From: Ascidiaceihabitans sp.
GTDB lineage: Bacteria > Pseudomonadota > Alphaproteobacteria > Rhodobacterales > Rhodobacteraceae
Direction of reading: 5' to 3'
DNA length: 6,138 bases
NCBI GenBank assembly: GCA_023301665.1
Contig: JALZUL010000270.1
Coordinates: 1 to 6,138 of the forward strand
The translations under genes were made by a program, and so were the position numbers. The notes beneath the pieces are model-generated. The model did not search any database and was not told the DNA's origin. It saw only the letters and a program-made list of their open reading frames with translations. Position 1 is the first letter of the stretch. Every line of letters begins with the position of its first letter. Shown piece by piece: positions 5,178 through 6,138 of the stretch.

Positions 5178-6138
5178 ATACCGCAACAGCACCCGCCATT
5201 GAGCTCAAAGGGATTTCAAAAGCCTTTGGTCCTGTTCAGGCCAACAAAGACATTTCGATCCGCGTCATGCCCGGTACAATCCACGGGATCATCGGTGAGA
5301 ACGGCGCAGGTAAATCCACGTTGATGTCGATCCTATATGGGTTTTACAAAGCCGATAAAGGCGAGATTTTCATCAGTGGCACCAAAACAGAAATCCCAGA
5401 CAGCCAAGCTGCGATTTCCGCAGGCATCGGCATGGTGTTCCAACACTTTAAGCTGGTCGAAAACTTCACTGTGCTCGAGAATATCATCCTCGGGGCAGAA
5501 GACGGGCGCTTGTTACGCCCGAGCCTTGCAAAAGCGCGTAAAACGCTGATCGAGCTTGCCACCGAGTATGAACTGAATGTTGATCCCGATGCCTTGATTG
5601 AAGAAATCGGCGTTGGGATGCAGCAACGGGTTGAAATTCTAAAAGCGCTTTACCGCCAAGCCGATATTTTGATCCTTGATGAACCAACCGGCGTGTTGAC
5701 CCCAGCGGAAGCCGACCAATTATTCCGCATTCTTGGGCGACTGCGCGAGGAAGGAAAAACCATCATCCTGATCACGCACAAATTGCGTGAGATCATGGAA
5801 ACCACCGATACTGTAAGCGTCATGCGCCGCGGCGAGATGACAGCGACTGTAAAGACGGCAGAAACCAATCCCGAAGAGCTTGCAGAGCTGATGGTCGGGC
5901 GCAAAGTTCTGTTGCGTGTCGACAAAGCCGCGCCCAAAGTTGGTGACGTCGTATTGGATATAGAAAACCTGAAAGTTGTTGACGAACAAGGCGTTGAGCG
6001 TCTCAAAAGCATCAATCTTCAAGTGCGTGCTGGTGAAATTCTGGGGATCGCAGGCGTTGCGGGCAACGGCCAATCAGAACTGCTTGAGGTGTTAGGCGGT
6101 TATGCAGATGGCACCGGAACCGTACGTGTGAACGGTGA
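5174..6138 (+). CDS. ABC transporter ATP-binding protein, tandem domain, BMP/nucleoside type (partial)
   Basis: This cytoplasmic ATPase powers import of the ligand bound by the BMP protein; 321 codons are visible and the frame is open at the right edge. The full-length family has about 500 residues and two nucleotide-binding domains. Domain 1 has Walker A GENGAGKST (41-49), Q-loop Gln (Q90, GMVFQHFKLVENFTV), the signature variant VGMQQRVEILKAL (147-159), Walker B ILILDEP (165-171), D-loop region PTGVLTPAEA and switch His (H202, LITHK). Domain 2 starts near 258 and has a degenerate Walker A, AGVAGNGQSEL (293-303), without the Lys. That asymmetry and the VGMQQR signature are normal for the YufO/NupO/RbsA-like group. 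The GTG start at 5174 overlaps the previous stop (GTGA) and follows GGGAG at 5162-5166 by 7 bases. Permease genes are expected next. Confidence 0.94.
   Translation, partial: MNTATAPAIELKGISKAFGPVQANKDISIRVMPGTIHGIIGENGAGKSTLMSILYGFYKADKGEIFISGTKTEIPDSQAAISAGIGMVFQHFKLVENFTVLENIILGAEDGRLLRPSLAKARKTLIELATEYELNVDPDALIEEIGVGMQQRVEILKALYRQADILILDEPTGVLTPAEADQLFRILGRLREEGKTIILITHKLREIMETTDTVSVMRRGEMTATVKTAETNPEELAELMVGRKVLLRVDKAAPKVGDVVLDIENLKVVDEQGVERLKSINLQVRAGEILGIAGVAGNGQSELLEVLGGYADGTGTVRVNG

Noticed and set aside
6050..6082. Loss of the Walker A lysine in the second ATPase domain as a possible defect
   Set aside because: A degenerate second site (GVAGNGQSE) is normal in this tandem ATPase group, so it is not a mutation of interest.

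Overview
The window looks like chromosomal DNA from a moderate-GC alphaproteobacterium, most likely Rhodobacterales (Roseobacter group). The reasons are the compact GTGA/ATGA-coupled operons, an Nfu-type Fe-S carrier next to a short TsaB and a RimI, a perfect match to the alphaproteobacterial Irr/ICE iron-control palindrome, and a BMP-family nucleoside-type ABC transporter. The organism call is inference from gene content and was not checked by a search.

Layout. (1) 1-313 is a divergent intergenic region. A leftward gene probably starts at the very edge (ATG on the minus strand at 3-1 with a good Shine-Dalgarno), and a LysR-type regulator is transcribed rightward from 314. A T-N11-A dyad lies between them. 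(2) 1280-1599 is a structured intergenic region. It holds four TGTACA cores arranged as two pairs with identical 22-bp spacing inside a 33-bp imperfect inverted repeat, followed by the perfect Irr-type palindrome TTTAGAATTATTCTAAA just upstream of a candidate -35. (3) 1600-3602 is a tightly packed four-gene operon: nfu-type Fe-S carrier, GFA-like zinc protein, tsaB (tRNA t6A synthesis) and rimI (ribosomal-protein N-acetyltransferase). The last two junctions are 4-base stop/start overlaps. (4) 3603-3794 is the control region of a transporter operon, with a 16-bp near-palindrome shaped like a RutR/TetR operator. (5) 3795-6138 holds a periplasmic BMP-family binding protein, a small NTF2/SnoaL-like protein, and a tandem-domain ABC ATPase that runs off the right edge. 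A perfect 10-bp GC-rich inverted repeat brackets the start codon of the NTF2-like gene.

How the genes work together. The nfu operon joins Fe-S delivery to translation-related housekeeping enzymes behind what looks like an iron-responsive switch. The BMP operon should import a nucleoside or related base: the binding protein captures the ligand, the ATPase drives transport, and the permeases are expected beyond the right edge. The inserted NTF2-like protein has no known role there. No tRNA, rRNA, CRISPR array, insertion sequence or convincing intrinsic terminator was seen. The most interesting material is regulatory: the Irr box, the paired TGTACA array, the RutR-like operator and the start-codon hairpin.
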